A DNA stretch of 64,000 nucleotides, taken from contig JAWKUA010000020.1 of NCBI GenBank assembly GCA_041398785.1, positions 62,001-126,000 of the forward strand, read 5' to 3'. This document shows positions 28,201 to 36,079 of the stretch, one piece after another. Position numbers and translations under genes: made by a program. The notes beneath the pieces are model-generated. The model saw nothing but the letters and a program-made list of their open reading frames with translations, was not told the origin of the DNA and did no database searches. The DNA comes from Planctomycetaceae bacterium. GTDB taxonomy: Bacteria > Planctomycetota > Planctomycetia > Planctomycetales > Planctomycetaceae. The first letter of the stretch is position 1. Each line of letters begins with the position of its first letter.

Positions 28201-31200
28201 ATGTGGACAGCGACGACGATGCAGCCGACTTCGATCTGTTTCTGGCGGTGCCCGATGCCGTTGTCCCCGGTACCTCCGTCCTCTACCGTGCCGACCCTAC
28301 AAACGCCTCGGCAGCGGTCCAGCAGGGGCAGCCCTGGGGACGTGTCGGAGCCGGTGGCCAGACGATTAGCGGTCCAGGAGTCTCCGGACGAACCACCGGC
28401 ATGGTGTTTTCCGGCGGCAGACTTTACGGCGTCAATAACAACGGCCAGTTGTACACCATCAGCACTGCCACGGGTGGCGCAACCCTGGTCCGTGATTTTA
28501 GCCCGCTGGGTTTCAACTTCACTGATATCACGCGCGGCCCACAGAATGTCGAAGGCGGCATCTATTCGCAGATGTTGTTTGCCACAACTTCCGGAGGTCA
28601 AATGGTCGCATTTGACACCGCCGGCAACCTGCAGGGGATTTTCAGCGGTGGTGCATCATCGGTCACACTGGGCGTTGGTGGTACTGTGACAGGGCTGGCA
28701 TTTTCGCCGCTGGACTTCAACCTGTGGCATGTCACACAGACACGCGGCGGAGACGCCGGTCACGGTATCAACACCACGTCGTCGAGTAACCGCGTCACCC
28801 CGGCCGACTTTGGAGTGGCGCTGCCGAACGGAGCCGGATCCCGACCTTCCAATGAAGGCGAAGGCGGTGCCAGCTTCTACTTCGGACTTGACGAATGGGT
28901 CAATGACCCGGCTGCTGCGCAATCCTATTTTGATTATGGCACCGGAGCACAGACCGGAACAACCTCAGGGGAACATCAGCAACTGACTGCGAACCCCGCA
29001 ATCGGAAATAACTACAATCTTCCGGGCGGTGCGTTTGGCGCACTCGTGTCAGGTACATTTGATCTGAGTGCCTACAGCCGAACCGACAAGCCCACATTGT
29101 ATTTCAACTACTTCCTGGACACCCAGAATGCCGCCGGCACAACAACCGGCAACACATTCCGGGATTCAGCCCGTGTTTACGTGTACGACGGGAACACGGA
29201 CACGTACTTTCTGGTCGCCACGAACAATTCGGCACTGTCACCGGCAACGAACCCGAATGCAGGGGAATTGCCGACTCACATCACCGCGTCAGGAGCCATT
29301 CAGAATGGCCAGCGAGCCAACCAGCGCGTTCAGGAATTGTTCGACGATTCCGGCACCTGGCGACAGGCCCGAATCGACCTGGCGGACTTTGCGGGTCGGT
29401 CGAACCTGCAGCTCCGCTTCGACTTTTCCACATCCGGTGACAGTGAGGATGGACTGCCCGGCGACGCGCGCGGCAATCGGTTCAACCCGCAAAAGGGACA
29501 AAACAACGCGGAAGAAGGCTTCTACATCGATGACATCATCATCGGCCTGACGGAACGCGGCGAAGCGGTCACGGGGCCTGCCCGAAGCACGACGACGTTC
29601 TTCCAGACACCACAAAATCCTGTCTTTGGCGATCCGGTCGAAAACCTGACCGGGCGATATCAACTGGAGATCCGCGAAGGCGCGCCTTACGTAATCAGCT
29701 CCCAGGGCGTCCTCGGTGACCCGATCAGCAAGCTGCTACCGGACCTGGCTGTGGCACGGACATTCGACACGAACGATCGCCTGATCCCGGATCCGACTTT
29801 GCCGGGTTCCGTCGGGGAGCTCGGTGATCAGAACGCACACCGCGACCAGGGTCAGATTCTGATCGAAAACAACAGTGTTCATTTTGCGGCGAATGTCGGC
29901 ATCCTCGTCGACGCCGCGGTACGTGACGCGGATGGACTCGCCAGCCCGGGATCTCCCCGGAACTTTGACACTCTGAACAATCAGCGTCTGACGACCGGCG
30001 TGACGATCAAGAACAATATCGTGGACAACTTCGGGACCACGGGTATTCGGTTCAGCGGTGACAACGCCGCCGGCGGACCGGCGGCCGTGCCGTTCGGAAA
30101 GCTGGTCAATAATACGGTCTATGGAGGCCTTGCAGCCGCAGGAACCGGTATCCAGATTGACCAGAACGCCAGCCCGACTCTGCTGAACAACATTGTTGCC
30201 AATACATCGACGGCCATTGCCGTGGACGCTTCGTCGTCAAGTACGGTTGTGGGCACTTCGCTGTTCCAGGGAAATGGCGCCATCGGCGCGCTGGGCACCG
30301 ACGCGATTCAACTGGCTGCCGGCGCGCCGCTGTTTGTCGATCCGGCAAACGGGAACTTCTATCTGGAGTCAGGCAGCCTGGCGATTGACAGCTCGCTGAA
30401 TAACCTGGTGGACCGTCCCGCGTTTACCGTCGTGAAAAATCCGCTGGATATTCCGAATTCTGACGTGCTGGCGCCGGACCTGGACCGCTTCGGGCAGATT
30501 CGGCTGGATGATCCCAACCAGGATCCGGCACCGGGGCTCGGGCAGAATATCTTCAAGGATCGCGGAGCCGTTGAACGAGCGGACTTCATCGGACCAACAG
30601 CGATTCTGCTGCATCCGGAAGACAACGGCATCGGCGACAACGATCCGGTGGATCATGAAGTCGATTTTATTGTCGCCGATTTCCTGACCGAATTTGTCGT
30701 CCAGTTGCTGGACGGCGGTATCGGCATCGCGGATTCGTTGATCAACCCGGGACAGTTCGCTCTGTACCTGGATCAGAATCCGATTACTGACCCGATGGCG
30801 GTTCCTCTGGTCGAAGGCCAGGACTACCAGTTGGTCTATAATCCCGTGGCGGATCAGGTCATCTTCCAGGCGGTGACTGTCTTTGCGACTGAGCATCGGT
30901 ATTTCATTACACTCGACCGCGACATGACGACGGGAATTCGTGACCTTGCCGGAAACATCCTGCAGAGCAATCGGCCGACCGGAGGCACATACTTTGGTAT
31001 CAGCCTGACCGATGGCATCAACGATCCACCGATCAACATTGTCCCCGCCGACCAGACAACACCGGAAGACACACCGCTGGTGTTCAGCGTCGCCAACGGA
31101 AACCAGATCGCTGTTTCTGACGCCGACGTCCATCTGGGTGACAATCAACTGACGGTGACTCTGACGGCAACCAACGGCAGAATCACTTTGAACGGTGCCG

Positions 31201-34200
31201 TTGATGATGTAACTCCGGTTCCTGGCCTCAGCTTTACAACAGGAGACGGCTGGAATGATGTGACAATGACGTTCAAGGGCACAGTCCCCGCGATCAATGC
31301 CGCTCTGGAGGGTCTGTCCTTCCTGGGCGACCAGGATTTCTTCGGACTGGCATCGCTGAGAATCCTGACGGAGGACAACGGGCAGTTCTCCGGCACACCG
31401 ATTTCGCCCAACGAATCCGATGACGACACGGTGGCAATTAATGTCACTCCGGTAAACGACGATCCCACGTTTGATCCGCTGACGGATCCGTCGGCGGTCG
31501 ACGAAGACGCGGGACCGCAGTCAATCAGCAATTTCGTGACGAATATTGCACCGGGCCCCGCAAACGAGTCGGCACAGACCGTTTCGTTCAACGTCACCGT
31601 GATGTCCACCACCGGCAGCTTTTCCGTGGCGGAGTTCTTCACTGCAACAGGAGCCCCGGCGATTGATTCCGCCGGCACACTTACGTTCACGACAGCGCCG
31701 GATGTCAATGGCACGGCGATCATCAGCGTCGTCGCCGAAGACAGCGACGGAGGTCTCAGCGATCCTCCGCAGACCTTCACGCTGACTGTCAATCCTCTTA
31801 ATGACGCACCGGAATTCACGCTGAATGATGCCGCGTTCACAGACCCGCCGACGGATTCGATGATCGATGGCGTGGAGGATTCCGGCACCGTTGTTGTCGA
31901 TCTGGTCGACGCGTTCGCGGCGGGACCGGCAACCGCCATCGATGAAGTCGGCAATCAGTTGCTGACGTGGGTCACCGGAACGCCGACGTTCACCGGATCG
32001 TTGTCGTTCAGCACGTTCAGCGTCGACGCAAACGGCAATCTGACCTACCAGCCGACGGCCGACACCTCCGGCACGGCGACATTTACTCTGGCGCTTCAAG
32101 ACGACGGCGCCACGGGTGCCGGCAACGTCAATATCAGTGCAGCGCGAACGATTACGATCAATGTAGTTGGCACGCCGGACCCGCCGGTACCAGCGACGCC
32201 CGACTATGTGATCGACCGGGGCGACACGCTGTTGCTTGACGCTTCCGGAACTTTCGATCCGGACGTTGCCGACCCCGGAGATCTCCTGGCCTATCAATGG
32301 GATTTGAATGGTGACGGCGACTTCACAGACGTCGCAGGCATCTCAACGACGTCTCCCACAATTTCCGTACCCTATAGCGTGCTAACGTCGCTGGGACTGA
32401 CGGCGCCCAGCGTCAATCCGATCACTCTGCGAGTCACAGATTCGTTCGCCGGCACCTCGGTAGACGTCGGTGCCATGCTGACGATTCGAATCGTCGACTA
32501 CGGTGACGCCCCGAACACATACGGTACGCTGAAATCCGCAGGCGGAGCCGCTCACACGATCGTCAGCGGCGTCTATCTGGGATCCGGCGTCGACGATGAG
32601 ACGGACGGAATTCCCGGAACTGCGGCAACGGGCGATGACCTGAACCAGGCCACCAACGACGAAGACGGTGTCGTCATCGATCCGCTGATCCAGCGCAGTG
32701 CGACTCTGGATGTACCGTCGTTTGTCACGGTCACGGCTTCGGTGGCCGGAAAGGTGGACGTCTGGCTGGACCTGAACGGAAACGGCCAGTTCGATCACGC
32801 GACGGAGCACGTTAATGGCGGTGCCAGTTTTGATGTCGTTCAGGGAACAAACCGGCTCGATTTCACGATCCCCGCCGGAGCATTCGGCAGCGGCTCTGTT
32901 CAGACGTCGTACCTGAGAGTTCGGTTCAGCACAGCAGGCGGTCTGCTGCCGACGGGTCGAGCGGACGATGGCGAAGTTGAAGACTATCAGGTCACGATCA
33001 ATCCGCTGGTTGCCGCCGTGCAGCCTACGGTGATCCGGCCGGCCGGTCCGGAAACCAGCGATCTGACTCCTACAATCGCATGGAACGATCTGCCGGAGAA
33101 TTACTTCTATGACGTCGTCCTTCGAGACGCGGCAGGCACACCCATACAGCTTGCCACGCGAACGCAGGACACTTCGGTGGTCGTTCCTTCCAACCTTGCA
33201 AACGGTACTTACACAGTTGAAGTGACGCCGTACAACAAGGTGGACCAGCCAGGTCCGACGTCCGCACCTTATACGTTTGTTGTGAAGAAGCTGGTGGTTT
33301 CGTCGCCGAGCGGCGATATTGGCGACAACACACCAACGGTTGCATGGAATCAGATCCTCGGAACTCAGAACTATCAGTTGGTGATCAATTCGCTCAGCAC
33401 AGGTGTCGACTCGATCGTCAACGAATTGAGTCTTTCGGGCGGAGCGACAAGCTTTACCGTACCGACGGCCCTGGAACTGGGGCGCTACGAAGTTCTTGTC
33501 CGGGCGATCGATTCGGCCGGCGACCCGGGCGACTGGAGCGACCCGCTGGAGTTCACAGTTCGCACTGCTCCGGTCATTGTGAATCCGACGGGAGTGATCA
33601 CCGGCAGCCTGCCACTGCTGCAATGGACGGCGGTTCCGGGGGCTCTGTCGTACAACATCGTGCTTGACAACCTGACCGACAATATCGCACCGGTATTGGT
33701 CCGCAACGGACTGAGTACGACATCATTCCAGGTAACTCAAGCGCTGCCGATGGGCAGATATGCGTTCCGAGTCGAAGGGGTCAGCGCACCGGATGTCACA
33801 ACCAGCATGCCAATCGTCGGATTCCAGTCTCCGGCAGGTGCCGTCTTTACACTGGCACCGGTACCGGTTGCTGAAACACCGATGGGGAATCTTGACGATT
33901 CGACACCCACCATCTCGTGGCAGGCAATTCCGGGAGCGGATCAGTACGAAGTGACTGTCCGCCGCGACTTCGGAGACAACGCTGTGGTCGCGGGTCCCGC
34001 GATCGTCGATGCGGCTCAATATACCGTGCCGACACCCTTGCCGCTGGGACGCTATGCCTACCAGATTCGTGCGATCAACCGGCAGGTAACCGGCGGATCA
34101 GGCGGCGACGTGACGTCCGCGGCCAGCACTGCGGTAGTGTTCACAGTGACCACCGCACCGATCGTCACCATGCCGAATACGTCGATCTACGACACCACGC

Positions 34201-35978
34201 CGACGGTCACGTGGACGGCACCGACGGGGTCAATTCGGCACGAAGTCTGGATCAACGACGAAGCGACGCACACGCGAGTGTTCTACGCTCCTGACACCGC
34301 CGGGACCAGTATCGACACGACCGCACTGCCGCCAGGAAACTACCGTGTCTGGGTACGTTCGTTCGCGGACGCCGCGCACACAATTGCGTCCGGATGGAGT
34401 ACCGGCAAGCCGTTCCGAATCGGCACTCCGCCGCAGAATCTGCAACCCGGTGGTCGCACTACGGATTCCACCCCGACTCTGACGTGGGAAGGTTCACTCG
34501 GCGGCGAAAACTACGAAGTGTGGCTCAGCAGCACCACCAGCAGCGGACGCATCCTGCTGGTCACAGAACTGGACAGCGCGGCCTACACGGTCCCGGACGC
34601 CTTGCCGGTCGGTAAGTATAGATTCTGGGTTCGTGCGACTTCCGGCTTCGGGGAAAAGAGCGCCTGGAGTCAGGCTCACGACTTCGAAGTTGTTACGGCT
34701 CCAGCCTTCCAGAGCTTCGGACCGACAACGTTCGACACAACTCCCACGTTCAACTGGAATAGTGTCACACGAACGCTCAGTGGTGTCACAACGACGGCCC
34801 AGCGCTACGAAGTCTGGCTGGACAATGTAACCAGCGGTCAGGTGAATGTTCTTCGAAACGTCCCGACCTCGCCGCCGACCTCCACCAGCTATACGGTCGA
34901 AACTCCGCTGGCTCCGGGTTCGTACGTGATGTGGGTACGGGCCTTCGTGGCAGGAACCAACACACAGGCCGGTACTACGGTTACTGCCTGGAGCGCGCCA
35001 TACCGGTTTGACGTCGGTGGCAGGCCGGTCGTTGATCCGGTGGCATCGACGTCGAATCCGCGGCCCGATTTCACCTGGCAGCCTGTCGGAGGAGCGGCCT
35101 CTTACGAAGTCTTCGTAGCCCTGACCGCAACTCCGACGACGGCGGTCGTCCGGGAAGCGGAACTGACGACCACGTCGTTTACGCCGACCTCCGATCTGCC
35201 GGTTGGTGAGTACTCCGTTTGGGTGCGAGCGACCAGCGATGGCGGCGTTACGAGCGCGTGGAGTCGGGCGCAGACATTTGAGATTATTGCGCTGACTGCG
35301 CCGACCGTGACACCGATCGGCACAACCTCAGATCGCACTCCGACATTTACTTGGAGCGAAGTGCCGGGCGCTCATCGGTATGAGATCTTCATCGCCCGTG
35401 CCGCCACACCAACCGTCCCGCTGATTCAGCAGGGTAATCTGATTCCCACCAGCTTTACTCCGGTGACAAATCTGGCCCCGGGCGCCTATCGCGTCTGGGT
35501 CAGAGCGATAAGTGCATCCGGAGTACAGGGACCATGGAGCGCTTTTGAAGAGTTCACTGTCGTGTCCAGCGACATCACCGGGGACGACAGCGAACTGCCG
35601 CAGCTTGTGGCATTCGCGCTGACCGGACCGACAGTTGCCGCGGAACCGACGATGGACGCTGCCATCAGCATGTTGCCGGCCAGGATCGCGGCGCCTGAAC
35701 AGGCACCGGTTGAATCCACCGCGTTTGCCGAACCGTCCGAGACATCGAAATCTCAGTTCCGTGACATGGCCGAAGAAGCGGCGCCGGTCAGGGATGTGCG
35801 GGAAGAAGCTGTGGAAATCACCGATGCACTGATGTCCGAATGGGATCGTGAGATCTGGGCGGCAGAAGCAGAAATGTCCGCACTGGACGACACATCCGCG
35901 GCCGAGGCGTCGACGGGCCTGGTTGCCGCGGCGCTGCTGACAAATCGCCGGTCTTTCAGACGGCGACGAACCTCGTAG
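22212..35978 (+). CDS. Giant secreted multidomain protein with metzincin site
   Basis: A 4588-residue protein. The N-terminus is basic and then reads LLETRALLAAP, the LExRxLLA-type motif of planctomycete secreted giants. In order I see: two Ig-like repeats; a metalloprotease domain with HEIGHTLGLGH (residues 604-614) and Met-turn SIMG (Met622); a pre-peptidase C-terminal-like beta domain (about 650-760); beta-helix-like repeats (about 800-1430); two more such domains (about 1495-1620, 1685-1835); further beta-rich and beta-helix sequence; cadherin-like repeats (about 2940-3320); a PKD-like domain; a GEVED domain (about 3430-3597); and nine Fn3-like repeats of about 95 residues (3607-4450) with TPTxTW and YEVW motifs. 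It ends in GLVAAALLTNRRSFRRRRTS, not a dockerin. I chose ATG 22212 over a TTG at 22185. Confidence 0.9.
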   Translation: MLISTWIKSFRRQLQPRPRRIDRRRSDRSSKQSELLETRALLAAPTLIDVESGTGKMIAEDSVISFSPDELVLNFDSVPDLDPATVSSTTVFVETPGADGAFDGNDVVVPVTFVGIGANPNEVLLQFGQSLKSDLYRITIQGAVANTNAEPFNGGTDDTFGFEIDLPTPTLIAAKPNEGQFLNLDPLKPTTILSIAPREITLQFQPGDILDPATISTSTIQVERAGFDGDFDNGTTRVPVGWVGIGDSPEEVILRFAENLPDDDYRIVLDGDGTNLDSVTVTPITTVLDEVLGDGVDTTVNFELELGARVVAVVPQPITRNGAGALTQRRDQIVLYLNDDDLDLTSVETREFYQLIATMDTLDPSDDVVYLPKASGGVVYDSASDTITLTFDSNIYLLAGQGSYRLRVGVFDTPVSSTVTVPSAGDDNSSFLTAQNLGTLTADTISVTAAIEPQTVLTFPELPSSEDEPGHRDIAPESHIGGADTNPAIPVVTYYFPDEYGTVLGQTVFNQITAVQKERAREVFELFSEYAGVQFVELSSRIVGAGDIAVITGDPRAIDPAVPQGAVSLAGSLQGSGATAAIMNGFTNYGESEYGGGWFTTAMHEIGHTLGLGHAYDLPSIMGAGLAGFSGNPVEPVFPGDHDITHLQRLYRPDSTDIDMYSFTLSEPGRFTAEVIAERAAASSQLDSVLRLYDSSGTLIAQNDDYFSVDSFIGVDLEAGTYYVGVSSTGNTAYDPSVSDTGANGLTQGSYELRFDFDRQQTEVLVDAAGTPLDGDSDGIAGGVFEYWLTASSPANTIYIDKANAADGAQDGSLAHPYANIDDGLAAVSATTRVVRVVGNGGADGDALTTDDNVPYLIGRNDAFAVLPDGADIKVPKGVTMMVDAGAIFKMQLTHIDVGSSAQGIDRSNGAFQTLGTPENNVIFTSYGNDAIGGDSDGVTDGAAPGDYAGIVFRNDSDREENGIFLNHIQQTDFTHGGGQNFAGEVFAPIRTETARPTIMYNRFTQNAFAAISADPNSFEDSLNRIGPDIQFNFVNDNTINGLLIRTDAGLGQEGLERLDVPARMDDFDITHILTDNLLISGTPGGLLDGMGRTNGRLQIDPGVVFKVERSRIEATRGDSQLIAEGTPERQIIFTSLRDDRYGAGGTFDSSGDGSDTTPAPGDWGGLIFNAGSSASLDNVYLAHGGGRIPIEGNFDQFNAIEIHQADVRIAQSRIERNASGRSDTNRNGRGSNDATTIFVRGAQPIIVGNDFRDNLGSVISINANSMQSHQQGDYGKTTGLLQAFTQLEDNYGPLIRLNTYRNNALNAMDLRGEELTTEVIVDDFDIVHVLTDEIYIDNLHTYGGMRLISSQDGSLVFKLAGTNAGITANGKAIDIDDRIGGTLQILGNGQYPVIFTSLFDDSIGAGFGPDGLPVTDTNNDGGATTPAPGDWRSLSLQEFANDRNVRLVQENERVLTEGKEQNGVPVDAEVVGVLAPAEKHGDDNRALGIEIFGSIGLDNPGDVDIYKFEVDTGTEVWFDLDRTGSSLNSVLELVLLDGTVIASSGLTGDGSLGGIAMPLTKHAYLGPDYYTVNPRDEGFRAVLPIDPAVGVKQEAFYVRVRSFGGLTSGEYELEIRLQQRDEKAGSTIQYADVSYATNGIEVIGLPRHSPLLGEAGEAGDASNTFGGAQTVGDLLVSDRKTLSIAGNVTAPGDIDWYRFDLGYEYIQSIGGVNGGPKTFSTIFDIDYADGLTRGDLTLSVFDQNGNLILVSRDSDIIDDQPAPGEGQDIDDLTRGSFGKADPFIGPVQLPAATPGQDLTYFVAVSSNAQLPSLLNQTYTLNSLNPLVRLEPIDSIDRLIEDHIGFTGWTSGSSLLGVFNSIQPTQGGLFDTTTRLALDTYVKPFELTDVVLFVSAGDRLMTVDPFTGSLETNIGALPGGASGVADIEFRDDGRLYGYHDLPGAGNTVGRVIEIDSGNAGFATYGDDSIPDDAMANPRNFEQVTSDDAQAMAWRTNDVDSDDDAADFDLFLAVPDAVVPGTSVLYRADPTNASAAVQQGQPWGRVGAGGQTISGPGVSGRTTGMVFSGGRLYGVNNNGQLYTISTATGGATLVRDFSPLGFNFTDITRGPQNVEGGIYSQMLFATTSGGQMVAFDTAGNLQGIFSGGASSVTLGVGGTVTGLAFSPLDFNLWHVTQTRGGDAGHGINTTSSSNRVTPADFGVALPNGAGSRPSNEGEGGASFYFGLDEWVNDPAAAQSYFDYGTGAQTGTTSGEHQQLTANPAIGNNYNLPGGAFGALVSGTFDLSAYSRTDKPTLYFNYFLDTQNAAGTTTGNTFRDSARVYVYDGNTDTYFLVATNNSALSPATNPNAGELPTHITASGAIQNGQRANQRVQELFDDSGTWRQARIDLADFAGRSNLQLRFDFSTSGDSEDGLPGDARGNRFNPQKGQNNAEEGFYIDDIIIGLTERGEAVTGPARSTTTFFQTPQNPVFGDPVENLTGRYQLEIREGAPYVISSQGVLGDPISKLLPDLAVARTFDTNDRLIPDPTLPGSVGELGDQNAHRDQGQILIENNSVHFAANVGILVDAAVRDADGLASPGSPRNFDTLNNQRLTTGVTIKNNIVDNFGTTGIRFSGDNAAGGPAAVPFGKLVNNTVYGGLAAAGTGIQIDQNASPTLLNNIVANTSTAIAVDASSSSTVVGTSLFQGNGAIGALGTDAIQLAAGAPLFVDPANGNFYLESGSLAIDSSLNNLVDRPAFTVVKNPLDIPNSDVLAPDLDRFGQIRLDDPNQDPAPGLGQNIFKDRGAVERADFIGPTAILLHPEDNGIGDNDPVDHEVDFIVADFLTEFVVQLLDGGIGIADSLINPGQFALYLDQNPITDPMAVPLVEGQDYQLVYNPVADQVIFQAVTVFATEHRYFITLDRDMTTGIRDLAGNILQSNRPTGGTYFGISLTDGINDPPINIVPADQTTPEDTPLVFSVANGNQIAVSDADVHLGDNQLTVTLTATNGRITLNGAVDDVTPVPGLSFTTGDGWNDVTMTFKGTVPAINAALEGLSFLGDQDFFGLASLRILTEDNGQFSGTPISPNESDDDTVAINVTPVNDDPTFDPLTDPSAVDEDAGPQSISNFVTNIAPGPANESAQTVSFNVTVMSTTGSFSVAEFFTATGAPAIDSAGTLTFTTAPDVNGTAIISVVAEDSDGGLSDPPQTFTLTVNPLNDAPEFTLNDAAFTDPPTDSMIDGVEDSGTVVVDLVDAFAAGPATAIDEVGNQLLTWVTGTPTFTGSLSFSTFSVDANGNLTYQPTADTSGTATFTLALQDDGATGAGNVNISAARTITINVVGTPDPPVPATPDYVIDRGDTLLLDASGTFDPDVADPGDLLAYQWDLNGDGDFTDVAGISTTSPTISVPYSVLTSLGLTAPSVNPITLRVTDSFAGTSVDVGAMLTIRIVDYGDAPNTYGTLKSAGGAAHTIVSGVYLGSGVDDETDGIPGTAATGDDLNQATNDEDGVVIDPLIQRSATLDVPSFVTVTASVAGKVDVWLDLNGNGQFDHATEHVNGGASFDVVQGTNRLDFTIPAGAFGSGSVQTSYLRVRFSTAGGLLPTGRADDGEVEDYQVTINPLVAAVQPTVIRPAGPETSDLTPTIAWNDLPENYFYDVVLRDAAGTPIQLATRTQDTSVVVPSNLANGTYTVEVTPYNKVDQPGPTSAPYTFVVKKLVVSSPSGDIGDNTPTVAWNQILGTQNYQLVINSLSTGVDSIVNELSLSGGATSFTVPTALELGRYEVLVRAIDSAGDPGDWSDPLEFTVRTAPVIVNPTGVITGSLPLLQWTAVPGALSYNIVLDNLTDNIAPVLVRNGLSTTSFQVTQALPMGRYAFRVEGVSAPDVTTSMPIVGFQSPAGAVFTLAPVPVAETPMGNLDDSTPTISWQAIPGADQYEVTVRRDFGDNAVVAGPAIVDAAQYTVPTPLPLGRYAYQIRAINRQVTGGSGGDVTSAASTAVVFTVTTAPIVTMPNTSIYDTTPTVTWTAPTGSIRHEVWINDEATHTRVFYAPDTAGTSIDTTALPPGNYRVWVRSFADAAHTIASGWSTGKPFRIGTPPQNLQPGGRTTDSTPTLTWEGSLGGENYEVWLSSTTSSGRILLVTELDSAAYTVPDALPVGKYRFWVRATSGFGEKSAWSQAHDFEVVTAPAFQSFGPTTFDTTPTFNWNSVTRTLSGVTTTAQRYEVWLDNVTSGQVNVLRNVPTSPPTSTSYTVETPLAPGSYVMWVRAFVAGTNTQAGTTVTAWSAPYRFDVGGRPVVDPVASTSNPRPDFTWQPVGGAASYEVFVALTATPTTAVVREAELTTTSFTPTSDLPVGEYSVWVRATSDGGVTSAWSRAQTFEIIALTAPTVTPIGTTSDRTPTFTWSEVPGAHRYEIFIARAATPTVPLIQQGNLIPTSFTPVTNLAPGAYRVWVRAISASGVQGPWSAFEEFTVVSSDITGDDSELPQLVAFALTGPTVAAEPTMDAAISMLPARIAAPEQAPVESTAFAEPSETSKSQFRDMAEEAAPVRDVREEAVEITDALMSEWDREIWAAEAEMSALDDTSAAEASTGLVAAALLTNRRSFRRRRTS

Positions 35979-35997
35979 AACCCCTGTTCGCAGAAAT

Positions 35998-36031
35998 GTG
36001 GCACAACCTGTGAGCTCGCAGGTTGTGCCAC
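35998..36031. terminator. 13-bp stem hairpin between convergent genes
   Basis: GTGGCACAACCTG (35998-36010) and CAGGTTGTGCCAC (36019-36031) form a perfect 13-bp stem around TGAGCTCG. It lies 19 bases after the giant gene and 48 bases after the ABC gene end on the other strand, so it could stop transcription from both sides. No T-run follows on either strand. Confidence 0.7.
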
Positions 36032-36079
36032 GCAGCGCATTTGTTTCGCCGCTGAAACGGATGCTGCGGCATTGGCCCG

